A DNA stretch of 39,090 nucleotides from Lysobacterales bacterium (GCA_019510195.1 JAEKKW010000067.1:1-39090); one strand, 5' to 3'; counted from the stretch's first letter, positions 7,950-22,729 are shown. Notes: generated from the sequence alone by a model not told the origin. Program-made: numbers and translations.

Positions 7950-8385
7950 GCAGGGATTCTGGCATGTCGTCCCGATGCTGGCTTGCACCACGCAGCGCAT
8001 CCGCGGGTGAGCAGATGGCCGCAACCCCTTGAGCGCCCATACAGATATCGTTTATCCACACAGGATGTGGATAAGTCTGTGCAGGTAATTCCGATCATGG
8101 GCGAAACAGGGCCTTTTTCGCTGTAATCCGGGGAATGGCGAAAAAAGTGCCAAGCACATTGATTCCTTTCAAATCAATGAATTACATGTGATTTCTGCGA
8201 AATCGCTGAGTCATCACGGCCAAGTATCCGGTTTCGTGACAAGGGCGTGACCCCTGTGCAAAACGTTCCGTGGAGATGCACAGTTCGGGTTCCGATGCAA
8301 GCCCTCCGGGCATGACCGCCGGCACGGGACACCGAACGGCTGCACGCTATGATCAGCTCGATGCTGCGCCTCGACGCCTGACCCC
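7950..8385. other. Divergent intergenic region with inverted repeats
   Basis: No gene is seen here. The region is notably richer in A+T than its flanks between about 8040 and 8210. Besides the DnaA-box pair it holds two inverted repeats: TTTTTCGC (8114-8121) against GCGAAAAA (8138-8145), and a perfect 8-bp pair CATTGATT (8157-8164) / AATCAATG (8172-8179). A TATGAT hexamer at 8348-8353 could be a -10 element for the genes to the right, but no good -35 partner accompanies it. Confidence 0.6.
8052..8074. promoter_or_regulatory. Two head-to-head consensus DnaA boxes
   Basis: TTATCCACA at 8052-8060 and its exact reverse complement TGTGGATAA at 8066-8074, separated by five bases. Both match the strongest known DnaA box (TTATCCACA) at every position. 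No other consensus box was found in this gap, so it looks like a DnaA regulatory or titration site rather than a chromosome origin. Confidence 0.75.
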
Positions 8386-8763
8386 GTGACCCCTGTTCCA
8401 GGCGTGTTCCGACCGACCCGACGTACCTGGTCGTGGCTGGCCGGCGTCGCCGTGCTGACCGCAGCGGCGCTGCTCTCGACCTGGGTCGGCGACTGGCCGG
8501 CCCGGCTTGCCGGAGGCGACGAACCTCGCATCACCACCGAAGCGCTGGCGCAAGCGGCATTGCCGGCGGATGGCGTGCAGGCGCCATCCGCGCGCGGCGA
8601 ACTGGCGCCGGATGACCGTGACGCCGCGCTGGTGCGTGATCTCGAATTCCTGTCCTGGTATTCGCAGCGCCAGTCGGCCGGCAAGCCCGCCGCCACGCCG
8701 CTGCCGGAGTTGCCCGAAACCATGAGCGACAGCGAGTCCCAGGAGGGCAACGATGCGCAATGA
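8386..8763 (+). CDS. Small single-pass membrane protein of unknown function
   Basis: A 125-residue product with one hydrophobic helix (about 15-31, WSWLAGVAVLTAAALL) after a short basic N-terminus and then a polar, acidic tail. Near the end it has DLEFLSWYS, followed by a proline-rich stretch. The arrangement (membrane helix plus a D-x-E-F-x-x-W motif, next to a DUF3106 protein) resembles the DUF3619-type proteins that accompany DUF3106 genes, but I cannot assign the family firmly. GTG 8386 is the only usable start after the in-frame stop at 8350, and it has no visible ribosome-binding site. It overlaps the next gene by 11 nt, so the two are probably co-expressed. Confidence 0.6.
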   Translation: MTPVPGVFRPTRRTWSWLAGVAVLTAAALLSTWVGDWPARLAGGDEPRITTEALAQAALPADGVQAPSARGELAPDDRDAALVRDLEFLSWYSQRQSAGKPAATPLPELPETMSDSESQEGNDAQ

Positions 8764-9286
8764 ACGCGCGCGTTGGCTGGCCATGGCGACCGCGCTGATC
8801 ATCGTGGCGGGGTGCCAGCGCCCGGCGTCGCCGGTTTCGCAGGCACCGGCGGATCGACAGGATGCCGATGTTTCCCGCCAGCGTGACCAGCGCGAGCGCC
8901 AGTCGGCCTGGCTGCAACTGGGCGACACCGAACGCCAGCGCATCCGTGCCGCTGCGACTGCATTCGCGGGCTTGCCCGCGGACGAGCAATCGCGCTACCG
9001 CGCCGAGTTCGCGCAACTCGATCGCGCCGAACAGCGCGGCTGGTTGCTGGGTCCGCAGATCGGCGCGCTGTGGCCGCAACTGTCGCCGCTGTTCTCCTAC
9101 GTGCCCGAGGACCAGCGTGCGCCGTTGTTGCGCATCCTCCACGAGATGAGCGCCGACGAATTGGCGATGCTGGGACGCATCGCCTGGCGCACGCCGCCGG
9201 AACAGCGCGATGCCTTGCGCAAGGAACTCATCGATGTGCCGGCCGCGAGCCGCGCGGCATGGTTGGTGCGAGTGTCGGAGCGCTGA
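8753..9286 (+). CDS. DUF3106-like putative lipoprotein
   Basis: A 177-residue envelope protein. The N-terminus is a lipoprotein-like signal peptide with the lipobox IVAGC (C21). The mature part contains repeated W/R/L-rich helical segments (AWLQLGDTERQRIRAAA; FAGLPADEQSRYR; LDRAEQRGW) characteristic of DUF3106 proteins, whose function is unknown. Its start overlaps the end of the preceding membrane-protein gene by 11 nt and GGAGG-like bases (caGGAGGgcaacg) precede the ATG, so the start is well supported. It is convergent with the DUF3667 gene, 12 nt away. Confidence 0.8.
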   Translation: MRNERARWLAMATALIIVAGCQRPASPVSQAPADRQDADVSRQRDQRERQSAWLQLGDTERQRIRAAATAFAGLPADEQSRYRAEFAQLDRAEQRGWLLGPQIGALWPQLSPLFSYVPEDQRAPLLRILHEMSADELAMLGRIAWRTPPEQRDALRKELIDVPAASRAAWLVRVSER

Positions 9287-9298
9287 GCGCGGGCGGCC

Positions 9299-10471
9299 TT
9301 ACTTGAGGATGACCAGCAGCAGCGCGAACAGCGCGCCGAAACCGACCAGGATCCAGTAGATCGAACCGATCACGAAATACTTGCCCAGCGTCAGCATCCA
9401 GCCCTGCCGGTACACGCGCTTCTGTGTCCACAGCAGGATCGCCATCATCGCCATCACGAGGAAAGTGATCATGGCACTGACGGCGCCGGAGCCAAGCAGC
9501 GTGCGCATCGACATCGACAACAGGAAGGATGCGAGGCTGCCCAGCAGCAGGAAGGCGTGGCTGTAGAGCGCGACGACCAGGTGCTCGAGATAGGTCCATG
9601 GCGTGAACAGGTAGAACACGCGCAACAGCAGGGCGAACACCGGGACCATGAAGAACAGCGCGGTGGGGACCGAGCCGATCCAGGCCTGGAACAGTTCCGA
9701 ACGATCCTTCGAGAAGCGCTTGGCATTCTTGGCGCCGCGTTGCACGGCGCCGTTGAGTGCGTTGTTGGCGAACTCCGGCAGCCATGCGACATGGATCGGC
9801 GTGGTCGAGATGCTCCAGTCGCCGTCGTCATGATTGTCCGTCGTGTCCATCACCAGCACCGGGGATGGCGGCGGCACCGGCAATCCCTTTGTCCTGGCGT
9901 CCTCGAGCGCGCGGATCCGGGCGTCGGCCTGCGCCTGCACCGCCTTGCGTGCTGTGGCCAGAACGCCCTTGACGAAGGCCGGATTGTTGTTGCCTTCGGT
10001 GGCCCCCTTGTCGATCTCGGCCAAGGCCTGGTCACGCAATCGTTGTACATCCGCGACCGTGGTCGCGGCGGAAATGCTGTTGGTGTCGGTATCGTTGAAG
10101 CGGATCGGCCCGGCCTCGGAATGGATGGCAAAGTGGGCGACGAAGAACGTCACCAGGCTGAGGATGACGAAGATGCGCAGCGGCGGGATGTAGCGCACGC
10201 GCTGGCCGCCGAGGTAGTTGTTGATGATGCGCCACGGCAGCGACAGGTCGCGCAGGGTGCGGAAGATGCGGCCGTCGACGTGCCAGAACGATTCGAAGAC
10301 GTCCTCGATGGCGTGGCGGAAGCTCTTCAGCGGATTGTTGCCGTGCTGGCCGCAGTCGTGGCAATACGGACCTTGCAGCGCGGCCGCGCAGTTCTCGCAA
10401 TGCGTGGGATGCGGACCATCGTGCGGCATGGTCGCGGTGATGGGCTCGATTGGGTCCAGCGGCTTGGTCAT
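9299..10471 (-). CDS. DUF3667 membrane protein with zinc-ribbon N-terminus
   Basis: A 390-residue inner-membrane protein of the DUF3667 family. The N-terminus has a zinc-ribbon (C25, C28, C37, C40), followed by a conserved amphipathic segment (HAIEDVFESFWHVDGRIFRTL). A first membrane helix lies near 98-116 (LRIFVILSLVTFFVAH). A soluble loop of about 135 residues follows, and then about four to five helices run to the C-terminus. The function of the family is not established. ATG 10471 has GGAG seven bases upstream. The gene stands alone, divergent from the MATE exporter gene. Confidence 0.85.
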   Translation of the reverse strand: MTKPLDPIEPITATMPHDGPHPTHCENCAAALQGPYCHDCGQHGNNPLKSFRHAIEDVFESFWHVDGRIFRTLRDLSLPWRIINNYLGGQRVRYIPPLRIFVILSLVTFFVAHFAIHSEAGPIRFNDTDTNSISAATTVADVQRLRDQALAEIDKGATEGNNNPAFVKGVLATARKAVQAQADARIRALEDARTKGLPVPPPSPVLVMDTTDNHDDGDWSISTTPIHVAWLPEFANNALNGAVQRGAKNAKRFSKDRSELFQAWIGSVPTALFFMVPVFALLLRVFYLFTPWTYLEHLVVALYSHAFLLLGSLASFLLSMSMRTLLGSGAVSAMITFLVMAMMAILLWTQKRVYRQGWMLTLGKYFVIGSIYWILVGFGALFALLLVILK

Positions 10472-10550
10472 CGGGTCACTCCGGGCGAGGCGCTAAGATA
10501 CCGGGCCGCGCCGTGTTGCGGCCATCCCGTTGCATGTTGCAGGCAATTCC

Positions 10551-11894
10551 GTGGCATCCAGACCGACTTCCTTCGCGCAGGAAATGCGCACCAGCGCCCT
10601 GCTGGCGGCACCACTCACGCTCGGCCACCTGTCGTCGGGCCTGATCGGGTTCGTCGATTCGTCGGTCGCGGGACACTACGGCACCGATACCCTGGCCGGC
10701 GTTTCGGTCGGCAATGCGCTGTTCTGGCTGCCGATGCTGGTGCCGATGGGCACGTTGATGTCGCTGCCGCCACGCGTGTCCGAACTCGATGGCGCGCGTC
10801 GCCAGGATGAGATCGGCCCGCTGTTCCGCCAGTCGCTGTGGCTGGCGCTGGTGATCGGCGTGCTGATGTTCGGCTTCCTCACGCTGGCGGCGAAACTGCT
10901 GCCGACGATGGGCATCGCCGAAGCGGTGCGCCCCCATGCGCAGGCCTTCCTGCTCGGAATCCGCTGGGGCATTCCGGCGTACACCTTCTACCTGTGCATG
11001 CGCTATCTCAGCGATGGCCTGCACTGGACGTTGCCGAGCATGCTGCTCGGATTCGGCGGCCTGCTGGTGCTGGCGCCGCTCGGTTACGCGATGGCGTTTG
11101 GCCGTTTCGGGTTCCAAGCGCGTGGCGCCGCCGGACTCGGCATCGCCTCGGCGGTGATGATGTGGATGCAGGCGTGCACATTCGCGCTGTACTTGTGGCG
11201 ATCGCCGCGCTTCGCCCGCTTCGCGCTGTTCGCGCATCTGGAGGCGCCGAACCGGATCGAGTTGCGGCGATTGCTGGCGACGGGATTGCCGATCGGCGTC
11301 ACCGTGGCGATGGAAGGCAGTCTTTTCATCGTCACCTCGCTGCTGATCGGACGCCTCGGCGCGGTGCCGGCGGCAGCGCACCAGATCGCCATCAATGTCG
11401 CCAGCCTGTGCTTCATGATTCCGCTCGGTCTCGCCGAAGCGACCACCGTGCGCGTCGGGCATGCGCGCGGCCGCGAGGACGGCGTGGCGCTGCGGCGCGC
11501 GTTGCGCGCGAGCTACGCATTGCTGCTGATCACCCAGACGATGACCGCGCTGGCCATGGTGTTCGGACGCCATCTGATCGTCGGCGCCTACACCCAGGAC
11601 GCGGTGGTGGCGGCGCTGGCGGCGCAGCTGCTGCTGTTCGCGATCGCCTTCCAGTATCCCGACGGCGTGCAGGTGATTTCGGCCGGCGCGTTGCGCGGCA
11701 TGCAGGACACCCGCGTGCCGATGCTGCTGGCTGCGTTTGCCTACTGGGGCGTCGGCATGCCGGTCGGCGCCGGACTGGGCCTCGGACTCGGTTACGGACC
11801 GCAGGGCATGTGGGCGGGCCTGATAGCGGGCCTGACCGTCGCCGCGATCCTGCTCGGCCGGCGCGCCTGGCGCAGCAGTCGTCGCTTGGTCTGA
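10551..11894 (+). CDS. MATE-family multidrug/toxin exporter (NorM-like)
   Basis: A 447-residue inner-membrane antiporter of the MatE family, expelling cationic compounds in exchange for Na+ or H+. About twelve membrane helices are visible in two related halves: the first begins APLTLGHLSSGLIGFVDSSVAG, and the second ATGLPIGVTVAMEGSLF near residues 240-260. The loop GAVPAAAHQIAINVASL is typical of the family. GTG 10551 is preferred (AGG about seven bases upstream); TTG 10530 in the same frame is possible but has no ribosome-binding site. The substrate cannot be told from sequence. No regulator gene is adjacent. Confidence 0.9.
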   Translation: MASRPTSFAQEMRTSALLAAPLTLGHLSSGLIGFVDSSVAGHYGTDTLAGVSVGNALFWLPMLVPMGTLMSLPPRVSELDGARRQDEIGPLFRQSLWLALVIGVLMFGFLTLAAKLLPTMGIAEAVRPHAQAFLLGIRWGIPAYTFYLCMRYLSDGLHWTLPSMLLGFGGLLVLAPLGYAMAFGRFGFQARGAAGLGIASAVMMWMQACTFALYLWRSPRFARFALFAHLEAPNRIELRRLLATGLPIGVTVAMEGSLFIVTSLLIGRLGAVPAAAHQIAINVASLCFMIPLGLAEATTVRVGHARGREDGVALRRALRASYALLLITQTMTALAMVFGRHLIVGAYTQDAVVAALAAQLLLFAIAFQYPDGVQVISAGALRGMQDTRVPMLLAAFAYWGVGMPVGAGLGLGLGYGPQGMWAGLIAGLTVAAILLGRRAWRSSRRLV

Positions 11895-11981
11895 ATGCCG
11901 AGTGGGGCAGCGTCATCTTCCGGCACATGCAGGCAACTGCGGGCCTGCTAGGCTGTCGGCATCCAGTCGTGATTTTCATCA

Positions 11982-13892
11982 ATGAACCAGCCTGCAGCGC
12001 GCCGTCCCAACCCGATTTTCAGCTTCTTCAAGGGCGTCTGGGACGTCGCCAACTTCACACGCCGCTTCGTTCTCAACATCGTCTTCTTCATGTTGCTGTT
12101 CGTCGTCATCGGCATCCTGTCGATGAGCGGGCGTGCGGCGATCACGCCGGTGCAGGATCGCACCACGCTGGTGCTGGCGCCGGAAGGCAGGGTGATGGAA
12201 GAAGATGGCCGCGACGCGCTGACGAAACTGATCGCGCAGAACAGCGAGGAAGACCCGGGTCGCAAGGTGGTGCGCCTGCGCGACCTGATCCGGGTGATCG
12301 ATGCCGCGGCGAAAGACACTTCGATCGAGCGTGTCCTGCTTGATGTCGACAAGTTGTATCCGTCGGGCATGGCCAGCACGCACGAGATCGTCGCCGCGTT
12401 GCAGCGCCTCAAGGCGAGCGGCAAGCAGGTGATCGCGTTTTCCGAGGGGATGACGCAAGGCCAGTACCTGATCGCGGCGCAGGCCAGCCAGGTCTACCTC
12501 GATCCCGATGGACATGGTTTGCTGCTGGAAGGCCTGTCGAGCTATCGCCCGTACATGCGCGAAGGACTGCAGGACAAGCTCGGCATCGATTTCAAGCTGT
12601 TCAAGGTCGGTGAATACAAATCGGCGGCGGAACCGTTCGTGCGCGACAGCGCCTCGCCGGAAGCGAAGGAAGCCGACCTGTTCTGGATGAACGACCTGTG
12701 GCAGCGCTACATCGGCGACATCGCCACTGCGCGCAAGGTGACGCCGGATGCGGTCAAGGCCGGTGTCGACGGCATCGCCCAGGGCGTGGCCGACGAGCAG
12801 GGCGATCTCGCCAAATACGCGCTCGACCAGAAACTGGTCGATGGCTTGAAGACGCGCGCCGAAGTCGAGGACATGCTGGTCAAGGCCGGCGTTGCCGACA
12901 AGGACGCCGATGGCGGATTCCGCCAGATCGAATATGCCCAATACCTGCGCAACCAGCAGACCCAATTGCCCAAGGGTGACGGCAGCAGGCAGGTCGCGAT
13001 CGTGGTGGCCGAAGGCGAAATCGTCCCAGGCAAGCAGGGCGGTGGTCGTGTCGGCGGCGATTCGACATCGGAACTGCTGCGCGAAGCGCGCCTCGACGAC
13101 CTGGTGAAGGCGGTCGTGCTCCGCGTTGATTCGCCCGGTGGCGAAGTCTTCGCGTCCGAACAGATACGTCGCGAAGTGCAGGCCCTGCGCGATGCCGGCA
13201 AGCCGGTGGTGGTGTCGATGGGCGATGTCGCCGCGTCGGGCGGCTACTGGATCAGCATGAACGCCGCGCGCATCTACGCCGATCCGTCGACGATCACCGG
13301 ATCGATCGGCATCTTCGGGCTGATCCCGAATGCATCGCGCGCGCTCGGCAAGATCGGCGTGCATACCGATGGCGTCGCCACCGCGCCGCTGGCCGGTGCG
13401 ATGGACATCACCCGGCCGATGGATCCGGGCGTCGCCACCATCCTGCAGTCGGTGATCGAGAAGGGCTATCGCGATTTCACCGGCAAGGTCGCGAAGGCGC
13501 GCAAGCAGAGCGTCGAACAGATCGATGCGATCGCGCGCGGCCGCGTGTGGAGCGGCGCACAGGCGAAGGAGCGTGGCCTCGTCGATGAATTCGGCGGACT
13601 GCAGGACGCGGTCGACTTCGCCGCGAGCCAGGCGAAGATCGCCAGGGACCAGGTGCGCGTGCGTTACATCGAGCGCCGCGCCGGCACGCTCGATACCTTG
13701 CTTTCGGGCAATGTCGAATCGCGGATCGCCGAAGGCGTGCTGGCGCACTCGCCATGGTTGCGCGGACTGGCCGAAGGCAGCGCCGACGCGCGCGTCACGC
13801 GCCAGTTGAACGATTTGCGCGACCAGTTCAGTCGTGCCCGTTCGCCGGTGCAGGCGATGGCGCACTGCTATTGCGGTTTCGATTCGCTGTAA
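11982..13892 (+). CDS. sppA: Signal peptide peptidase SppA, 67K type (protease IV)
   Basis: Membrane-anchored serine protease that degrades cleaved signal peptides in the periplasm. The 636-residue product has an N-terminal membrane anchor (about 29-46, [18 protein letters not shown]) and two tandem peptidase S49 domains. The general-base lysine K213 ([11 protein letters not shown]) lies in the first domain and the nucleophile S419 (AASGGYW) in the second, as in E. coli SppA (K209, S409). TGSIGIFG and the conserved [17 protein letters not shown] follow. Only a weak ribosome-binding site precedes ATG 11982. It lies 87 nt after the MATE gene and 14 nt before the dehydrogenase gene, with which it probably shares a transcript. 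Confidence 0.96.
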   Translation: MNQPAARRPNPIFSFFKGVWDVANFTRRFVLNIVFFMLLFVVIGILSMSGRAAITPVQDRTTLVLAPEGRVMEEDGRDALTKLIAQNSEEDPGRKVVRLRDLIRVIDAAAKDTSIERVLLDVDKLYPSGMASTHEIVAALQRLKASGKQVIAFSEGMTQGQYLIAAQASQVYLDPDGHGLLLEGLSSYRPYMREGLQDKLGIDFKLFKVGEYKSAAEPFVRDSASPEAKEADLFWMNDLWQRYIGDIATARKVTPDAVKAGVDGIAQGVADEQGDLAKYALDQKLVDGLKTRAEVEDMLVKAGVADKDADGGFRQIEYAQYLRNQQTQLPKGDGSRQVAIVVAEGEIVPGKQGGGRVGGDSTSELLREARLDDLVKAVVLRVDSPGGEVFASEQIRREVQALRDAGKPVVVSMGDVAASGGYWISMNAARIYADPSTITGSIGIFGLIPNASRALGKIGVHTDGVATAPLAGAMDITRPMDPGVATILQSVIEKGYRDFTGKVAKARKQSVEQIDAIARGRVWSGAQAKERGLVDEFGGLQDAVDFAASQAKIARDQVRVRYIERRAGTLDTLLSGNVESRIAEGVLAHSPWLRGLAEGSADARVTRQLNDLRDQFSRARSPVQAMAHCYCGFDSL

Positions 13893-13906
13893 CCACGGAG
13901 TCCGAC

Positions 13907-14680
13907 ATGCACAACCCGCGTTGGCGACTGGACGGACATACCGCATTGGTCACCGGCGGCAGTGCCGGCATCGGATTGGCGATCGCGCGCGAACTGCTCG
14001 GGCTGGGCGCGGAAGTAATGCTGGCCGCGCGCGATGGCGGCGTGCTGGAACAGGTCGTTGCAGACTTGCAGGACGAGTTTCCCGATCGCGGCGTGTTCGC
14101 CTTCAATTGCGATGTCGGCGACGAGGAAGAACGCGGCGCGTTGATGGGCTGGGTCGAGGACCAGGGCGGACTGCACATCCTGGTCAACAACGCCGGCACC
14201 AATCGCAGCCGCGCCACCGTCGAATACGGCGAGGACGAGTGGCGGCAGATCTTCGAGACCAACCTGTTCTCGGCCTTCGAATTGTCGCGGATGGCGCATC
14301 CGTTGCTGACGCAGCACGCGGCATCCAGCATCGTCAACATCGGCAGCGTGTCCGGGCTCACCCATGTGCGCACCGGCGCGCCCTACGGCATGAGCAAGGC
14401 AGCGCTGCACCAGATGACGCGCAATCTCGCGGTGGAATGGGCCGAAGACGGCGTGCGGGTGAATTCGGTGGCGCCGTGGTACATCCGCACGCGGCGCACG
14501 TCCGCGAAACTTTCCGATCCCGAATATCTCGACGACGTCCTGCAACGCACGCCGATGGGTCGCGTCGGCGATCCCGAGGAAGTCGCGGCGGCGGTTGCCT
14601 TCCTGTGCCTACCTGCCGCGAGTTACATCACCGGCGAATGCATCGCGGTGGATGGCGGCTTCCTGCGCTACGGGTTCTGA
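13907..14680 (+). CDS. Short-chain dehydrogenase/reductase (tropinone-reductase-like)
   Basis: A 257-residue cytosolic NAD(P)-dependent oxidoreductase of the classical SDR family. The cofactor motif TGGSAGIG spans 16-23 and NNAG 94-97. The catalytic tetrad is N119, S147, Y160 and K164 (YGMSK). [12 protein letters not shown] and the C-terminal [11 protein letters not shown] are also typical. The overall pattern, including an opening like [14 protein letters not shown], resembles bacterial tropinone-reductase-like SDRs; the substrate is unknown. ATG 13907 has GGAG seven bases upstream and lies 14 nt after sppA. The last 72 nt overlap antisense the end of the XVIPCD-like gene. Confidence 0.92.
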   Translation: MHNPRWRLDGHTALVTGGSAGIGLAIARELLGLGAEVMLAARDGGVLEQVVADLQDEFPDRGVFAFNCDVGDEEERGALMGWVEDQGGLHILVNNAGTNRSRATVEYGEDEWRQIFETNLFSAFELSRMAHPLLTQHAASSIVNIGSVSGLTHVRTGAPYGMSKAALHQMTRNLAVEWAEDGVRVNSVAPWYIRTRRTSAKLSDPEYLDDVLQRTPMGRVGDPEEVAAAVAFLCLPAASYITGECIAVDGGFLRYGF

Positions 14681-15436
14681 CTGCGCCAGCGATTCGCGCA
14701 ACGCCACCGCGGTGCCGGGTCGCACCTGGTCGATCGCGACGCTGGCGCGCATGCTCGCCGGGTTGGCGAGATCGCCCTGCACCGCGAACACCCGGCTGCC
14801 ATCACTGGACGACACCACCGACACCGGCGTCGCCGGCACGAAACCCTCGCGGCGACCGGCATCGGCCAGCGCAAACGCGATGTCCTCCGCACGCACACCG
14901 GCCGCCATGCGCGTGATCGCGGCGGCGGGAATGCGTGCCACCAGGCTTTGCGCGAGATCGACATGGTTGTGCAATACGCTCTGGCTGCTGTCGCGGGTCG
15001 GGCGATCGCCGTGGACGCCGAGTTGCTTCAGGCGTTCTTCGAGCGTCCCGATCAAGGCATTGGTCTGCGCGCGTCCCCAGTGGCAATGGACGCCACCGAC
15101 ATCGAGTTCGCCGGCGGGATGGGCCTTGGCCCAGCCGAGGTAGTGCAAGTACTGGTCGACCTGGAATTGCGTCTGCATCGATGCCACGGCGCCGCTGCGT
15201 CGTGACGGTGCCTGGTCGACGGCATCATTCGGGGAGGCGTCAAGCAGGCGATTCGCCTTCGCCAACAGCTCGCCTTCATGGCCGCGGACGACGATCGCCA
15301 GGGGCAGATCGCTGTCGCGCAGCTGCCCGGGTTCGATGAGGTGCGCACTCAGGCGCGCGCTGCCGGGTTCGCGGGCGATCCCGAGACTGAATTCGGGGAT
15401 GGTCAATCGCTCGAGTTCCATCACGGGTTCGGGCAT
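14609..15436 (-). CDS. Candidate Xanthomonadales type IV secretion effector (XVIPCD-like C-terminus)
   Basis: A 275-residue protein with no signal peptide or membrane helix. The C-terminal part looks like a XVIPCD, the domain that docks antibacterial effectors onto VirD4 of the Xanthomonas-type T4SS. It has a helical lead-in (about 125-192), AGRREGF (193-199; family form close to AxREGL), a short V-rich strand, S-x-D-G-S-R (211-215) and the hallmark FAVQG (217-221). A D-x-x-x-P segment and ESLAQ follow. The first about 120 residues match nothing I recognise, so any toxic activity is unknown. It lies 50 nt downstream of the DUF4124 gene on the same strand, in an AT-rich gap with no clear ribosome-binding site. 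No neighbouring immunity lipoprotein or T4SS gene is seen. It could be an orphan or decaying effector. Confidence 0.65.
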   Translation of the reverse strand: MPEPVMELERLTIPEFSLGIAREPGSARLSAHLIEPGQLRDSDLPLAIVVRGHEGELLAKANRLLDASPNDAVDQAPSRRSGAVASMQTQFQVDQYLHYLGWAKAHPAGELDVGGVHCHWGRAQTNALIGTLEERLKQLGVHGDRPTRDSSQSVLHNHVDLAQSLVARIPAAAITRMAAGVRAEDIAFALADAGRREGFVPATPVSVVSSSDGSRVFAVQGDLANPASMRASVAIDQVRPGTAVALRESLAQSEPVAQEAAIHRDAFAGDVTRGR

Positions 15437-15486
15437 CCGGTTGTGCGCGCGTCAATCCATTCCAAAGTGTGACTTCTATCAAATTT

Positions 15487-16155
15487 TCAATTCGTGGTCA
15501 AACATGAATGGCTCATCACCCGCTCCGCCCGATCGCGTTGCAGGGTTGCCCGTTCGACCAGATCCGGGTTGCCGAGTTCCAGCATCGACCTGGCCTCGCC
15601 CAGCCGCTGTTTCCAGCTCGCGCACAGCTCCTGGTCGGGGATGCGTTCGCAACGGTCGCGTTCCATCTCGCACTCGTGGTTGGGTACGGTTTGCGAGCTG
15701 CTGATATTCACCAACGGCACGTCGCGACAACGTTCCGGCGGATTGTCGGTCTCGTTGACATAGCTGCCGCCCGAAGGCGTGTGGCAGCGATACAGCGGCG
15801 GTGGCGGCAATGGCGTGGTGTCGATCGGCGGCGATGCGGCCGGGGTCGCAGGCACTGCATTTGCGACAGGATTGGCAGGCGCGCCGGTCGCGATCGCGGG
15901 CGATGGTGCAGGCGGCGGATCGACCGGGCGTGCGAGCACGCTGCGTTCCTGGTGTTGGCCGCGCGGGCAGGGCGTGCTCTGGATGCTGAGCATGCCGCCG
16001 GCATCGGTGCAGCGGTAGATCACGGTGGCGTTGGGATCATGCGCCACTGTTCTGGTCTTGCGCGTGCGCGTGGATTGGCCGGCGCCGGTGCCAACGGCGA
16101 GCATCAGCAGGCCGGTCGCGAGGATCGTTTTCGTCGTAGTCGTCAGCCGCCACAT
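15487..16155 (-). CDS. Secreted DUF4124-domain protein (second of a tandem pair)
   Basis: A 222-residue predicted periplasmic protein. It has a signal peptide (about 1-26, TILATGLLMLAVGTGAG), then a DUF4124 domain (about 45-70) with YRCTDAGG and the paired cysteines of TPCPRGQ. A long proline/alanine linker (about 78-118) leads to a cysteine-rich C-terminal part (YRCHTPSG, CRDV, CEMERDRCERIPD, ELCASW, SHSC). DUF4124 is a small domain of unknown function common in proteobacterial envelope proteins. The start overlaps the end of the related upstream gene by 13 nt, so the pair is translationally coupled. The same order of DUF4124, proline linker and Cys-rich tail indicates tandem duplication followed by divergence. 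Confidence 0.85.
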   Translation of the reverse strand: MWRLTTTTKTILATGLLMLAVGTGAGQSTRTRKTRTVAHDPNATVIYRCTDAGGMLSIQSTPCPRGQHQERSVLARPVDPPPAPSPAIATGAPANPVANAVPATPAASPPIDTTPLPPPPLYRCHTPSGGSYVNETDNPPERCRDVPLVNISSSQTVPNHECEMERDRCERIPDQELCASWKQRLGEARSMLELGNPDLVERATLQRDRAERVMSHSCLTTN

Positions 16156-16778
16156 TCTTCGCGCAGCCTCGCGTTGATGGAAGATTCCTCGGCATCAAGC
16201 CGTGCCTGTTCGCTCGGCTGGCGCAACACGTTGCGACGAAGGATGTCATTGCGCCGTTGCGCCAGCGTCGCACACATGCGCTCCTGCGGCATCGGCGTGC
16301 AACTGTCGCGCACCCAGGCGCCACCGCCATAGACGATGCCCGGATAGATGCCGATTCCGCCGCCATGGCGGGTGCGCAGCGGCACGATCGGCGGTCGCAT
16401 TCCCCAGGGAGGCGCGGCGATCCATTCCGGTTGCCAGCGGAGATTGCCTTCGCCGCTTTCGCTGGTGTAACGACTGCCATCGGTCGCGGTGCATTCGTAC
16501 AACGGCCCGGGCTGGCGCAACACGTAACGCACTTCGCGCACGGTTTCCCGCGGCGTCGGTGCCATGGTCGCCGATGCCGGCGGGGCAGGCGGTGCGTCCT
16601 TGGGGCGCAACATCTGCCGGGTCTGCTGGTGCTGGTTGGCGGGGCAGGGACTGTCACGCAGTTCGACCTGCCCGCGGGCATCGGTGCAGCGATAGACCGT
16701 GATGTCGTTCTGCATCGCCCGCACGCAGGTGCAGGCGAACGACAGGGTCAACAGGGCAATGGCAGCCGCCGGGCGCAT
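16143..16778 (-). CDS. Secreted DUF4124-domain protein (first of a tandem pair)
   Basis: A 211-residue predicted periplasmic protein. The signal peptide covers about 1-21 (AIALLTLSFACTCVRA), and the DUF4124 domain about 27-55 (VYRCTDARGQ, DSPCPANQHQ). A short proline-rich linker follows, then a second segment beginning LYECTATDGSRYTSE that mirrors the YRCHTPSG segment of its neighbour. The middle is rich in glycine and aromatic residues (GGGIGIYPGIVYGGG). Cysteines recur near the end (SCTPMPQERMCATL, EECGG). The cysteines in the signal region do not form a convincing lipobox. It starts 12 nt after the gltD stop, so it is probably carried on the gltBD transcript. No link to nitrogen metabolism is apparent. 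Confidence 0.85.
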   Translation of the reverse strand: MRPAAAIALLTLSFACTCVRAMQNDITVYRCTDARGQVELRDSPCPANQHQQTRQMLRPKDAPPAPPASATMAPTPRETVREVRYVLRQPGPLYECTATDGSRYTSESGEGNLRWQPEWIAAPPWGMRPPIVPLRTRHGGGIGIYPGIVYGGGAWVRDSCTPMPQERMCATLAQRRNDILRRNVLRQPSEQARLDAEESSINARLREECGG

Positions 16779-16790
16779 GGCGCCATCTTG

Positions 16791-22729
<5,939 letters not shown>

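Noticed and set aside
7950-8385. Chromosome replication origin.
   Set aside because: Only two DnaA boxes, and no dnaA, dnaN, rpmH or gidA nearby; a regulatory or titration site is the more modest reading.
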